A stretch of DNA of 64,000 bases, taken from NCBI GenBank assembly GCA_010645155.1, contig CM021312.1, positions 12,718,954-12,782,953 of the forward strand, written 5' to 3'. The DNA is from Tigriopus japonicus. Its lineage: Eukaryota > Arthropoda > Copepoda > Harpacticoida > Harpacticidae. Each line of letters opens with the position of its first letter. Within the stretch, counting starts at the first letter, position 1. A program made the position numbers and the translations under genes. The notes beneath the pieces were generated by a model that saw only the letters and a list, made by a program, of their open reading frames with translations, searched no databases and had not been told where the DNA came from. Of the stretch, positions 40,701 through 52,838 are shown piece after piece.

Positions 40701-42222
40701 TTCTATAAAGTAATCCCGGTGGATCAAGAATTCTGGCAGGGATCACGGACATCTGATTCGAGACTTTGATCTGAAAAGCTTCAGCGTAACCTTTTTGGGT
40801 CAAGTGGCTGTTTAAGTTGGTCAATGAATTAATGATCTCTTCTTGACGTTTTTGCGGTCCTACAGCTGTGTGTTTTATCATCACAGCCGTTTCCTTGTCA
40901 TTCAGCTTTTTAGCTACGGGACACACTTGCTTCTTGATCTCAGTGAGTTCCATCGGAAGATATATCGATCTTTTTAGACTGCCCACATGCAAGGTAGGCA
41001 AACTCGGATGCTTGATCTCATGATTATACTCTGTATCAAAGTACTTCTCAATGGACATTTTCTTCCCATCCTTGTCGATCACATTGGGCTTGTTGGCAGC
41101 CGGACCAAATTTGTTCACCCTGTAATCACGCTGGGCGTTATCTGGCCGGTTGAAGCGCACTTTTAAATTCTGGATTGCAGATTCGGCCACCCTGAAATCC
41201 TTGGCGTTGAATTCAGACAACTTTTTTCTTGGCCAGTCATTCAGCGACTTTTGGATGAAATCCAGAGTAGGAGTCGCGTCATAACCAGGCTTGTTCACCA
41301 TGTCCACGTTCAGAAATAATTTCCATGCTGGTCTAAAAGTGGGGAACACGCCCGTCCAAAGCACCTTACCTCCACCAATGTCCTTTAATTTACCGTCTTC
41401 CTCTTCACTGAGAATGTTCCTACCCACGGTCATTTGGGTGAGTTGCGGGAGGTGACCAAAAATGATATTGACAATATTGATTGCTTCCTGGGGTCGATTT
41501 GAAGTGGTGCCAAAACGGATGTAGTCTTGAAGTACCCCACTGATGTCTATTTTCCTCAGCAGTCTTAATTTGATTTTGAGCGTGATCATGTCCGGTAAAT
41601 CAGCCACGCGGTTCACAGTCACCTGACCTTCAAAAATCTCGGAAGGGCCAAAAGGTAACTTTTGAGCGCTGAAGGCTTGCTTGAGGCCATCGTAGACCAC
41701 GCAAAAGGGATTGGGAAATTTATCATAGTTTTTCTTGAGAGCCTCCAAAGCACGGAAGCTCAATTCCTTGTCCCCTTTGCGAGCTTCCCGGCCTTTCCAA
41801 ACGTCACTCGTAATGGTCACATCATAAAGGTAGACATGTTTTAAATTGATCTTCATCTCGAAGTGGTTAACTCGAACATTTATTTTCTTGCCCGCTGTGC
41901 CCAAATGCTTCTTTTTATCGTCAAAACTCCTATAATGAGGCACACAGAGGGCCGTATTATTTCTTCCTTCGTGAGGTTCCGGATTGAATTGAACCTTCAA
42001 TTGGGAAGGAATTTTGCCAGGAGTGGGTGTGGGTGTGTCTTGGACCAAGGATGAATCAGGCGGGGGTGTGGCTTGGTCCAAGGATAATGCAGGCGCGGGT
42101 GTGGCTTGGTCCATGGATAAATCGACCATGGTTGGAAGAACCACCTCAGGATTGGGCGGGGGATCAATGGTTTGGGAGGGCGGGACCTTGTTCCGGTTTT
42201 TTCGTTTCTTGCCACCTCCCAT
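37740..42222 (-). CDS. Argonaute, Ago2-type, slicer-competent by motif
   Basis: Two exons, 39655-42222 and 37740-38006, joined in phase 0 (GIQ|GTTKP), give 944 residues. The protein loads a small RNA and cleaves complementary RNA in the cytoplasm. The start is the ATG at 42222 ([12 protein letters not shown]) in good context. An in-frame ATG 99 nt upstream lies between the TATA box and the expected start site. Residues 12-70 are low-complexity with three DQATP-like repeats. The N domain spans about 90-310, PAZ about 315-440, MID about 560-670 and PIWI about 670-944. The 5'-phosphate pocket is intact (Y623, K627, Q639, K664), as is the catalytic tetrad D691, E734, D768 and H906, the last in exon 2. 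The sequence is far from the nearly invariant arthropod Ago1, so the siRNA/antiviral class is inferred. The single 1.65-kb intron contains a MITE. Confidence 0.95.
38935..39314 (-). mobile_element. MITE family K, truncated, in the Argonaute intron
   Basis: CACTAGATGGCGCACTTTATGACCG and ATAGTGCTCTA at the right match the termini of the full element at 63524. The left end stops inside the arm, after GCAATGGTCATTCATCAG. The two arms within this copy are still complementary over about 60 bp. Confidence 0.75.
42043..42140 (-). repeat. Coding repeat in the Argonaute N-terminus
   Basis: Three imperfect units built on GTGTGGCTTGGTCCA-type sequence (plus strand) encode DQATP-like peptides rich in Pro and Thr. 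Such repeats occur at the N-termini of several arthropod Ago2 proteins, though the sequence here is different. Confidence 0.7.
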
Positions 42223-42332
42223 TTTGAAGACCACGGTTTTCGGGTGGTTGATGTTCTTGGATAACAAGGAACAGTGAATTGATATATCTAGACAAGAGCA
42301 CACTAGCAATAGCAACATCATGACTCATGAGG

Positions 42333-42342
42333 CCTTTATATA
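42333..42342 (-). promoter_or_regulatory. TATA box of the Argonaute gene
   Basis: TATATAAAGG on the minus strand, about 110 nt upstream of the chosen ATG. It predicts transcription start near 42305, downstream of the first in-frame ATG, which supports the shorter protein. Confidence 0.65.
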
Positions 42343-42429
42343 TAAGCATAAGGGAATGGTGTTTTTTTTGGCCATAAAAGTCAATTTTAATTTCTTTAAA
42401 AAATTGAGCCAAAGTTCAGGTTGAAGAGC

Positions 42430-44600
42430 AAAGCACTTAGTTCACGGTTCAAAAAAATTTCAAATGTAAGTTAAGACGTGTTTGTAAAAAATATTTGCTC
42501 CTGCTCTAAATTCTTTTAAGTCCATTTAGGGGTTCCATGAAACTTGGCTTCTCCGAGGAGCTTTGATTCCTGTTGAACGACCTCTCTTCATGATTTCCAA
42601 TAATGTTTAATGCTTTCAAAATGCCATGGAATGACCATAATATGTAAAAATAAAATCGTTTTTGTCAAGTTGGCAATCAGTGCTTACAGAAAAAGGTCGA
42701 TTTTTTCGCTTAGACCTAACATAAAAAGCACCAGTTCCCACACAAGGTGTCATTATTCCGCAAGCTAGATCCCAAAAAGCGTAAGATTGACGCAAAAGAA
42801 TAACATATGGAGATCATGATGTATTCTGGACACTAAATCCTTTGTGGTTCTTTTTGATCCGCATGTTCAAAGTACTCAATCGATGGGATTTTTATTTTTG
42901 CTGCCTTGCATTAAATTAAGGCTTAACCAACTCCTAGAAACTTTTCGCTGAACCAACTCATTCAAGAACCGCATGATACTATAAGAAAATAATATTGTTT
43001 AGATTTATCAAAGATATTCAAATGTTAAATTGTTTCTCCCTTCGTGAGCTCATGCGAAAAAATGAGATTGCCAATCGATATTGAGCTTTAACGATACCTG
43101 TCCTTGAAATTTGAAAGTAACCTCGCCAGCTTGATTGCACAAAGCGAGAAAGTTGATTTGGATGAGGTTTTGAGGTTAGGAAACGCCGACTCAGTATTGA
43201 ATTATCGTTCGTAGTACAGTTCTAGTCTCTCACACTGTAAATAGGAGGGTTAAAGATTCAGGTTTGCTGAATTTCTTTGCGAACGAGGTAGAGTGATGGT
43301 CAGATGTGAAAGAATAGTGGGCTGACTTTCGACGAATGCTACTTTACTCCAACGATTAACAATAGGAATCTTTAACGTTTTGCATAATTTCCCAGCATAA
43401 CCTTCCATCACTTTTCGCCAATATTTGAAACGCAGCGCTTTTGAAACGAACAATTTGTTCAACTTCAGAAATATGACAAGCACATTATGGCCAACATTTG
43501 TGCAAATATGAATGATTATGTTAAAACGACAAAGAGCGAGGAGAGCTAAACAGGTTGCAATAGATAGAACATAATGTATTCAGCGCAAGGAGAGTGGTGC
43601 AAGAGGAGTAAAATACCTGTAGTCATGTTGAAGTATTGCCATCATGAGAAAGCATGAGCCCAGATAATTCGTTTCAAACGTTAAAAAAAACAATGCCGAA
43701 AAGATGATATCATGCTTACATTTTGGAAATATTTCGTGATTTTGAGCACTTTTTCCCATATTTTGCACATATTTCTGAAAAACTGCAGATATTTCTTAAT
43801 TATTTTGTTCATTTCCGACCTTTTTAACTTTTTTCACCTTTTTATCTTTATGAATTTGAGGGGAAAAACCTCAAAAATTTCCTTAATTTATGAAAAATTG
43901 AGTTCTCTCACATTTTTTTAGAATTGAATTCTGGATATTTTTGTCAATTTAACTAATTTTGATTAATTTAGGGTTGGCTATTCTCAAGGTGATCCATAAG
44001 CCAGTCGTCATTTTTTTTTTTTGAAACCGTTTATGTACCTCCTTAGATCCTTTGAGATCCATGAGTAACAATTGTTATAATTATAAGTTGAGAGGTATAA
44101 ACAAGTGATTTGTGTAGTCAAATGGAATGTTCATTGCCATTTGCCAAATGGGATATGAATAGCAATAATGTAATAAGATAAAATAGTATGAATAACAATA
44201 AAGGGCCCAAGATGTTACCTTAGGTCATATCACGGGTAACATTTGTGCGATCTGATGACAGACCCTGTTTCTTTCTTCAACTTCAACTGAATTTTCGACT
44301 TTTTTCCTCTTATTAATCTTTTTTAACTATCTCTTGCATATGAGCTACTTTTCCAACGTTAGTGTTAGTTTGCTTATTTATTTTTATTAAAAGTTTTTTT
44401 ACAACCCGTTAAGGGCTAAGTCATAGACTTCTTGATGTATGAGAATTTGATATAGATCCATCAGATCTATACAGCAGATTTGATCTGATGTATCAAAGTA
44501 AAGTGCTTGGTTTTTTGGCTGATTGTCTTTAGAATTTTGCACTGAACTTCTCTTCTATCCTCAGAATTTTAAGTTTGATCAAATCTTTGGCGTGCTTCAT
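42430..44600. other. No gene recognised
   Basis: Upstream of the Argonaute gene and beyond there are only short frames in AT-rich sequence with runs of T. I see no repeat with a confirmed second copy. Confidence 0.35.
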
Positions 44601-44641
44601 GTGGTCTGTCGCTGCTGAAGAAAATTGCTGATACCACAGCA

Positions 44642-45095
44642 TTACTGTTGGTTTGAGACCTCGTTCGTCTTTCGTGTTGTTGTTCCTGCGACTGTGGTTG
44701 GTTGCTGTGAGGCGAAAACCTTGTCCATGCTGTCAGAGCGTTGGGGCTGATGCTCCTCTAAAGCACACTTGGGATGATGGCCCTTTGGAGTAAGATGAGC
44801 ACAAGGGTTTTGTCTTCCCATCCCAATATGAGGCACGTTTACACGGCATTTTTTGCTTTCACTTGGAGGGCCTGAATGTTTCTTCTTGACCATTTTTCTG
44901 TAAATGTTAATTTTCTGATAAAAAAATCACTCTTTTTCAACTTTTTTGCTCTCATCTTAAAAAACTTTCAAGATGACAGCTTTGGGCCCATGAGTCCATT
45001 ACAATGGATAGCTCTCGGCCCCACCATTTTTGTCCTTCTCCATAGCTCCTGGGCCCACCAACGGCCACCCTTGGGCCCACAGGTTGCCGACCCCT
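44642..45095 (-). mobile_element. hAT-type 5' end with a short open frame
   Basis: On the minus strand the segment begins at 45095 with CAGGGGTCGGCAACCTGTGG, a textbook hAT terminus. About 200 nt later a frame of 83 codons starts (44893, MVKKKHSG) and ends at 44642. I do not recognise a BED finger or dimerisation domain in it, and no opposite terminus was found. Confidence 0.45.
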
Positions 45096-45724
45096 GATCT
45101 AAAGTCTCCAAAAATAGCGATACTTTTTGGATGATCTCTAAGACTGAAAGCATTTCTCAAGGAACTGACAAATGTACAGTACTACATGAATTGGCAACCA
45201 CAACGAAGTAACTCCATCAGTTGCATTTCCTATGCGAAACAGAGCCCTTCACCATGGGGCTGGCAAGGTAAGTGTTCAACAGTGTTAGGAACCTGACCTT
45301 TCCGGAGGCAATATCCGGACACATATCCGGACTTTATGCTACTTCAACACGGCTGGTCTGAACTTGTCGAATACCAATATCTTCATTATAACCATAATTG
45401 GTTCCTGAAGATTAAATATACTATACTATACATGCTGTCACTCCCGGTCAAGGACTTGACAACACCTTGGGTAGTATGGCAAAGTACGAACTCGAAATCC
45501 ATCAGTAGTGTTCTTTGGGGAAAGTTACAATCAATTACGTTCAAAATCAATTTTGATTGATTACATTTGAAAGTAACTAATCAAACACTGAAGAAACCAA
45601 GTTAGTTGTAATTGCAATCAATTACTTTAGAAAGCAATGTAATTGTAATTATAGCACATATTACACTTCGAAAGTAATTGACACAAGTCTGTCTCCATCC
45701 CACTGCCACCAACAGTCTTTGTGG

Positions 45725-46177
45725 TACTGATGGGATTTCCCAAGCTATCAAGCACTTCAATTTTTCAAGCTGGGCTTGTTTCCATTTCATCTGCCTCAAA
45801 CCAAATCAAGCATTCAAGGTTTAAAGGCACAAAGCTCAGAGGTCCTACAATTGAAAGCAGTGTTGCCAAGCTATCTGTGGTCCTTTTTGCCCGATCTATA
45901 AATAGAACTAAAAACTCATATCCTGTTGCAGAGTTTGCTATTTGTTTGCTTAGATATGTCAAGATATTTGTCTTCTTAGGGGCTATATGAAGCATGCTTT
46001 GTAAAACTTGAGTGCAAACCATTTGACTCCTTTTCTGGTGGCCAACAAATTGAAGTTTACCTAGCAAGCTTGACATGGGGGAAATATGCTTGAAACTGCT
46101 TGCAAACTTTCAAGCACAGCTGAAAATTGTTGCTTGGCCCAAACTCCTCTTTAAGCTACAGCTTGTTCCCATCAGTA
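45725..46177. mobile_element. hAT-like MITE family D, copy 1
   Basis: Ends TACTGATGGGATTTCCCAAG and the inverse of CTTGTTCCCATCAGTA, flanked by CTTTGTGG and CTTTGTAG, an 8-bp duplication with one mismatch. The 453-bp element matches 59068-59511 along its length. Confidence 0.88.
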
Positions 46178-46179
46178 CT

Positions 46180-48880
46180 TTGTAGGTGCATTGTTTGGAC
46201 CTTAGAGAAGGATAGAGGGGCCATTGTTGTCATTTAGTCTACCTTGTTTGCAGCTGATACTGGATTCCGAAGTTGCCCATAAGTTGCGTGAAAAAGCAAA
46301 TATTTCCGAAGGGTATCTTAAAAACTTGCCCATGCAACTCGAAAATCAAAGTCCAAACGTCGGTGTGTAAGACTTGCTTGGGCAAGTTTCAACTAGTCGC
46401 TTATGATAACCAGCCTTTGCTGCCTGCAATGAAAATTCACGGCAGGCCCACCCTGGTATCTCCCCTCTATAGAACTCTATGGTTTGGACCGTCTGAAGCA
46501 TGGATCGCATCGACACTGGTGGGCATCCAGGTAGATCTGGAAAAAGAGCACCGGGGATGTGAAGTGCATGGAAGGACAACCAACGGGTTCAGAGACATGT
46601 GTGAGTGCTAAAAATGGAGTGAAAGAAGACACAGCTAAAAACTCAAATTGCTCTTCATTGGAACTAGTGACTAGTCCTTCTAGTTAAGTCTTCCAAAACT
46701 AGGAAGTGGAAGAACTCCTCCTTGAGCAATGTTGTGGTCCGATATCAACAACATTAAAGTAAGATTAGTTTTCAAGTTGGGGTTTATCTTTGACTTGTGA
46801 GGGTTATCATCTATCAAAGGATGTGTTGTCGGCCTAGAGCATAAATTGTCTCAAAAGCTAATTGGTTCTTTCTCCTCCTTTACGGTGGTAAAATGCCATT
46901 GAGAGGTGAGGTCAAGAATGAAAGATGCTCTCAAAGAGAATCAACCATCGAATTAGCTACCTGGCCTCTCAAGAGTTTCATATCTGCTACTTTTTCATTA
47001 GGTGCTCGATTAATTACGAAAAACTCTTACATTTTCATAAAATCGAGTCTTTTTGAACATTCCCGCCATAAATAGTGAGTCCGAAAGATATTTTTCTTGA
47101 GGCAAAAAAAGTGTGACCAAAAAGTGCCCTTAAAAGACTTTTATATCTTAAAAGTTTTTAGTTGATATTTTTAATTGTGACTATCAAATAAAATGTCGGC
47201 TTGTTTCCTCACTTTTATTTTGACTGATGAACTAACCTCTTTTCAGAAAATTTTCAGCTGAACAAGCAATTTTTCACATGTTTTGTAAAATTTTCCCCGT
47301 TTTTGTAATTTCGGACAAAAATGAAGATTTTAGTCATTTAATTGGAAAATGTTATTTACAACTATCTGGTAGCACTGGTTATAACTAGCCTTGGTCACCA
47401 ATGGTTATGTTCAAGGGGGCTCAACAAATGTTCGAATCAGTAAGTGGTATTCGTTGCCTGGATTCTCTTAATCATATTTCAACTTGAACACTCACTAATA
47501 ACTAAAAACTCCACCAAAAACTTGCTCAAAAGACTTCTCAAGGGAATCTACTTTTTTCTCAAGTTTGATCTTCCTCAAAAAAAGGAGGAAGTTGCTTAGC
47601 TTCCTTCCAATTGTTTCCATAACAACCTATTATGGTCCTTGTATTAAGCTGAATTGGCAGCATTTGTTATTGGCTTTGACCAAGGATACGAAGTTATAGT
47701 AAAAAGCTGCAGAATTTGTCTATATCTCCCGTTGTCCTTGACTGGATCTACTAGCAATTAATGGACTTAATCAAGGACATCTAGAATAGAGGACATCTAG
47801 AATAGAGGTGGACTTTTCACGGCACGGCAAAACTGGCCGGAGGTGATCCAAATCAAGTGAAAGGCAAAGATCGAATGCCAATTCAGCCGGAAATTTAGAT
47901 CAGCCTCTTTGGTCTTCTGGCTAATTTGGCTGGGCGAACTGCCAAAGATGAGGCCTCTTCTAGATTAAGGGTTGCTTGATGCAACTGTTGCAATGTTCAA
48001 AATGACTTTAAGATGCTCATTGATTGGCCCCAAGAGCAATAATTGGTTTGAATGTTATACAAAGGTGACTTAACTTATTGTTTTGCCACACTTTAAGTCG
48101 GCTGGTCTGTCCTAATTTGTTGGTTCAAATATAATTAATCTTAAGAAGACAACGTGCCACAGGATCCCTGAAGAGAGAAGATGAAAATCAAAAATGGTGA
48201 CCAAAACAGTCAGAATATTGTTAAGAACTTATTTTGCAACATATTGGACAAAACCTGTCAATGTAAAGTGTAATGAACTTTAAAGCCTTTTGTGAGTGTT
48301 CAAATAATTTGTCTGAAAATAGGATCCAGAATGGCATGAGGTTTTTTCTTAGTTTTGATTAGAAGATCACATAATCCAGCCTTTCTTCAAACTTTCAAGA
48401 CACCACTATTGAGGCTTGTCAAGTAAAAATCTGCTTGCTTTTTCGACCAATATCAATGAAGTCCTTTCAAATAAAATCATTCAGACCGTAAGTGTCTTTC
48501 AATAGTCTTAAAACACTACAAGATTGATTTTGTGTGCAGTTTTTCTGATTTGCGGGAGACACCCTGAAGAAGGAAAACAAGCTCAGTTGTGCTGTCCTTT
48601 TCAGTCGTGCAACAAAGTTCGTGTGGCTCATAATTTATAAAGAGTGTTTTAGTGTCTATTTTCCAATGCATCATCATTCCCTAATCAGTGTGTTTTGTTT
48701 AAAGTCTTGTAGTGTCTTAGAAAGCTTTCTAGGTGCTCAATGTTCTCATGAATATCAGAAGTGCGAGGCCGGCCTCTCAGAAAGCTAACTGAATGAAGGT
48801 AAGACGATTAAAACTTTTTTTGAGGATTATGATAAAGTTTCTTAAAGTGTAAATATTATAAAAGTGTAGCCTGTGCAAAG
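46180..48880. other. No gene recognised
   Basis: The 112-codon plus frame 46273-46611 has no motif or splice support. The rest is AT-rich with a few repeated words (CTTTCAAG, CAAGGACATCTAGAATAGAG twice at about 47.77-47.81 kb). Confidence 0.35.
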
Positions 48881-48899
48881 GAATCTGTTCGTCTGAAGT

Positions 48900-49380
48900 C
48901 TCTTCATCGCTTGCGCAAGTCCAGAGTAGCTCTACTCTATTTCCGCGCCCTGTTGTCTTCCTTCACTCAGCTCTTGCTACCCTCGTTAGGTGTCGTCTTG
49001 CTTAAAAATGCCACGCAAATTCATCTTGAAAATGGATTAGGAACCATATTTCCCCCGGAAATTCTCCCCCGGACTAAAACGCGGAGTTTCATCACGCTCA
49101 TTCAAGAAACAACTTGAACAACATAACGGCGTTTTTTTTGAGCTTATCTGTTACCCGGCTTGAACAACTTACATAGATTTTGCTCATCCACGCCTTATCC
49201 TGAACTTAATTAAGACATGGCAATCTTTATTGCTTATTAGAAATCGATATTTTGAAGGGTTGTCACCTTGGCATAAATTCATGTTCTAGAATTGATGGTT
49301 TCATCTTCGAATTTCTTTTATTGTACGATCGTGTCATTGATTTCAGGACAATCTCAGTATGGTTAAGAGTTGTTCAAGCA
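48900..49380 (+). repeat. Diverged copy of the left-end foldback repeat
   Basis: Sequence near 49.27-49.36 kb (TCGAATTTCTTTTATTGTA, then TTCAGGACAAT) matches 1.13-1.22 kb, and CGGAGTTTCATCACGCTCAT near 49.08 kb matches the arm near 0.9 kb. Confidence 0.6.
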
Positions 49381-49497
49381 GTTTTAAGTAGTGAATTTGC
49401 GTGTGGGTTAAGGTCCATATGCCATAAGATAGACTTGCACCTTATAATTATAATTGATATTGATGCAAACAAGTTGAAAATCTAGATTTCAGACCTA

Positions 49498-49580
49498 AGG
49501 AGGCATTACAAAATTAGTGTTTTGCTTGAAAAATGCATTTTGTCATTCAAATATTCCAAAAGTGTATCCCAAACCGTTGT
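49498..49580 (+). repeat. Direct repeat, first unit
   Basis: GAGGCATTACAAAATTAGTG through GTATCCCAAACCGTTG recurs with few changes at 50209-50290, bracketing the SINE at a 711-bp interval. This looks like a local tandem duplication or the two ends of one repeat. Confidence 0.7.
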
Positions 49581-49643
49581 CTGAAAATCATTTTATTTAA
49601 ACTTAAGAATACTATGAGCTAGCAAAAATACTGTAATGTATAA

Positions 49644-49837
49644 GGAAGCCAGAGTGGTCGCGCGTACTAATGCGTTCTTTTAAGAGCCGAGGGTAAAATA
49701 AAGTGCTTCACCAGACGGCGTAGGTTCGAATCCTGTTGGGGATCGAATTGAAGCTGTCGGGAGAAATCCTTGTTTACAGGGAATCGCATTCCTTGTAGCG
49801 GTAGTAGAAAATCCGCAACAAACAAACAAAAAAAAAA
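49644..49837 (+). mobile_element. tRNA-derived SINE, plus copy
   Basis: The head has an A box-like GCCAGAGTGG (49648-49657) and a perfect B box GGTTCGAATCC (49723-49733), spaced as in a tRNA with a long variable arm (Ser/Leu type). The unrelated body (GAATTGAAGCTGTCGGGAG...) ends in an A-rich tail. It would be transcribed by RNA polymerase III and mobilised by a LINE. Other copies lie at 33345-33533 and, as a 3' fragment, at 62878-62925. Confidence 0.88.
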
Positions 49838-50208
49838 GTAAATAATTCATCATATACGTACAATGTAATTATGGTCAAGGATGCCTAAATATCCAATTTT
49901 TGACTATTTTCCAACGTGCTCCCATTGATTGTGATTCATATTGTCTCATTTCTATCGATCTATTGTCAGTTTATTTCTAGTTTAGCTTATTTTTTTGTAA
50001 GTTTCAATGACAGTCAAATTTGTCTTAATATTTTCATGTATTCATGTGTTTTCTATTCTTATTTTTTGTTTATGAGTTAGTTCAATGATCAGTATAAGTT
50101 CGAATGATGCAAATAAACCTTATTCATTGAAAAGGTTTGTTCTAGGCTGAGTAAAAGTTAAGATAGTAGAATGTTCTAAGGGTGTTTTATCTGTTCATTG
50201 AAACCATG

Positions 50209-50290
50209 AAGAGGCATTACAAGTTTAGTGTTTTGCTTGAGTAATGCATTTTGTTATTCAAATATTCCAGAAGTGTATCCCAAACCGTTG
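50209..50290 (+). repeat. Direct repeat, second unit
   Basis: Partner of 49498-49580. Confidence 0.7.
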
Positions 50291-50999
50291 CAAGTTGATG
50301 GATAATCATCAATTCTTTAAAAACTGAGACTTTCTACTTTCAAAAGCACGTTCTCTCCTCTTGTGCTTCTCCACTTGATCTTGGTCACCCCTGATTTGCC
50401 GTGCGCCGTCCAGGAAATTCTAGATGTCCGTGACTTAATCCTTTTATTTGCCTCTGATTGGTTATTGGACGGTCTGACTTGGATTCAGACCCTTTCAAAA
50501 TCTTAAATATGAAGTGCTTTCTGCAAGATTTGTAAGTGTGCCTTTTTTGCTAAATCTGATCGTTCATTCCTAGAAAAAAGGGATCGAAGGACATCAATCG
50601 AAACATATCAAAAATCTAGAGCCCATCCTAGCGATCAGAAGACACGATCTCCTTGCCCTGAAGGACCTTAAGCCTCAGCCCTGTTGGTCCCTACCTTTTT
50701 GAGCCCCAAGACAACAACCATTTTCATTCAAATTCATGATCTGGGATTCAATGTTCATATTTTTCCTCGCTTTGTCTCACAGATCTGATACTTAAAGTGA
50801 AACCTTGATGTGGGATAAAAAAAAATGAGGATTCGTTGCCTTCTAACCAAGCTTTGATACCACTTCTGATACCCTCAGAGACACTTCTGTTGAGCATCGT
50901 TCCGTGTAACTGGACCAATGGGTGGAACAAAATTCTTTCTACGCATTTCCTCTTTGGTAAGTGGACCAAAATCCATTGAAGAGTTGAATGTCAAAAGCT

Positions 51000-51881
51000 C
51001 ATGTGACAAGTAAAAAGGGTGTTGGGACCTAAACCAGGGTTTAGAACATCCAGTCTTGGAAATATCAACATTAGATGACTGAATGATTTCTTTCAAGGTG
51101 CATGTTCAATAGTTTTAGCCGTTAAAAAGCATAATTCACGTTGCGTCAAAATTTGGCATACACTGCGTAATTTTTCCTCAGATATCGGAGTTCGTGTTCA
51201 GAGGCTAGTTTTTTAAACGAAAAAACTGAGTCTAAACAATTCAATTGCTAGCGTTCATTTTCTTCTATTACAATGAATCTTTTTGAGCTTCGCGAACTTC
51301 GTGGTGAATACGGTATCCGAATGGATCCCCCAAGACGCCCTCGTGTTGTTTGGGATCGAATTGAACCTGTCTTACATTATAACGATGCAGACTTTCTGAG
51401 TAACTACAGAATGACTAAGGCCAGCGTTATGAATCTAACCCAAGTTCTTGAGGATGATCTGAGTCATCAGAGTCAGATAGGGCGGCCTATAAGCCCTCTT
51501 CAAAAGGTTTGCATTACATTGTCATGGCTTGCAAACGGATCCTTCATGAATATCTCTGGGGACATGGCAAACGTCAAGAGATTTTGTGCGTGGAAGTCCA
51601 TACACGAAGTAATAGAAGCTATCTGTCAAAGAAAAGGACAGTTTATGGCGAGACCAACTGAATTGGAAATGCGCGAAAGTGCGAACTTCTTTCAAGAGCG
51701 TTATTCCATCCCCAATATTTGCCTTGGAGTTGATGGAGTTCAAATTCGTTTGGGGAAGAAACCATACGAGAATGATTTAAATGGCAAGGATGCGCAAGAA
51801 TTTTGGTGTCGGAAGCAATTTTATAGCATAAATTGTCAAGTTGTTGGTCCCGAAAGGGGTCCTTGGCCTAACCAATCTTAG
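51000..51881 (+). pseudogene. Truncated PIF/Harbinger transposase
   Basis: The frame 51273-51881 encodes the N-terminal and central part of a HARBI1-like DDE transposase: a helical region (NYRMTKASVMNLTQVLEDDL, RPISPLQKVCITLSWLANGSF) and the first catalytic aspartate in LGVDGVQIRL. It stops shortly after INCQVVG, before the second Asp and the Glu. The next bases belong to a fragment of MITE family I, so the 3' half was lost or replaced. The upstream 270 bp match 1345-1560. Confidence 0.85.
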
Positions 51882-52549
51882 CAAGATCTCATTTGCAGAA
51901 GAACGTATTGGAAACAATAATTCTCATTGTCATCTTTTCCATCTTTGACCAAAAAACGGAAATACGTGTTTATATAGTTTGATCACTTAGCACTGTCCAT
52001 AACAATAATAAGATGGCCAGACCTCAAACTCTAAAAACGAGAGAGTTTGTTCCGTGCTCTTCCTTACTTTTCCAAGATTTCTTCTTTCTTTCTCGGACTC
52101 CCTTTCAAGAAGTCACAGTACCGTACATATATTTTTTTAAAACTTACTTTTTTCAACTTCTGAACAAGGGATGGGGTTCTGCAATAACAGAATTGAGGAA
52201 AATTTCCACATCCACTTAAATTGCATTTGTGCTCATGTTTCAGTTTAGTTGCTGAAACAAACGAGTTCAAGTTCTTGCTTTACAATCCTTAAATTTGACC
52301 AAAGCCAAATTTCAGCAAATGTTCATGATGTCACAGCAAATTTTGACGTTTATCAAGAGCTACTTCTTATGAAACGATTCCGTTAGGATGTTAGAAGGGG
52401 GTTGGTACATCAACCAACATGCGCTTAACTAGTTTAGTGTAATAAAGAGTTCACTTGTAAAGTCTGTTATTCAGATCTCTTTATAATAATAATGTTTATT
52501 GCGATAAGTTATTTTTCATTGGGCAAGGGTTAGCAGGGATGGACAGATA

Positions 52550-52838
52550 TAGAGGGCTAACAGAGAAATGTCACTCGAGTTCAGTCAGTGGAGATTTGTT
52601 TTGAACACACTGTATTGATCCGGCAGCAAGGGTGTCAAATGACTTGATTCATCATGCATTGTTCTTGTTCGTGCAAAGCAGTTGAATGAGCAATTTCGCC
52701 ACTGACTCCCTAAAAACGCAAGTTCTGGTTTTGAATCACGTAACTTAGTGTGTCCGATGTCAAATCCCATCGCACACACAGTGCATACTTGGTGACTCAC
52801 GAATATTTTTGGAGTGTCATTTCTCTGTTAGCCCTCTA
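52550..52838. mobile_element. MITE, 289 bp
   Basis: Ends TAGAGGGCTAACAGAGAAAT and the inverse ATTTCTCTGTTAGCCCTCTA are exact inverted repeats, and the match extends over the next few bases. GATA lies on each side, but I cannot support a full 8-bp duplication. Confidence 0.75.

Noticed and set aside
42223..42321. 33-residue N-terminal extension of the Argonaute frame (looks like a signal sequence)
   Set aside because: It lies upstream of the predicted transcription start and no Argonaute carries a signal peptide.
46273..46611. 112-codon plus frame
   Set aside because: No signal peptide, domain, splice context or second copy, and its length is within chance expectation for this much sequence.
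49644..49740. A functional tRNA gene
   Set aside because: The A and B boxes are present, but the acceptor stem does not close and the sequence continues into a SINE body with a second copy elsewhere.
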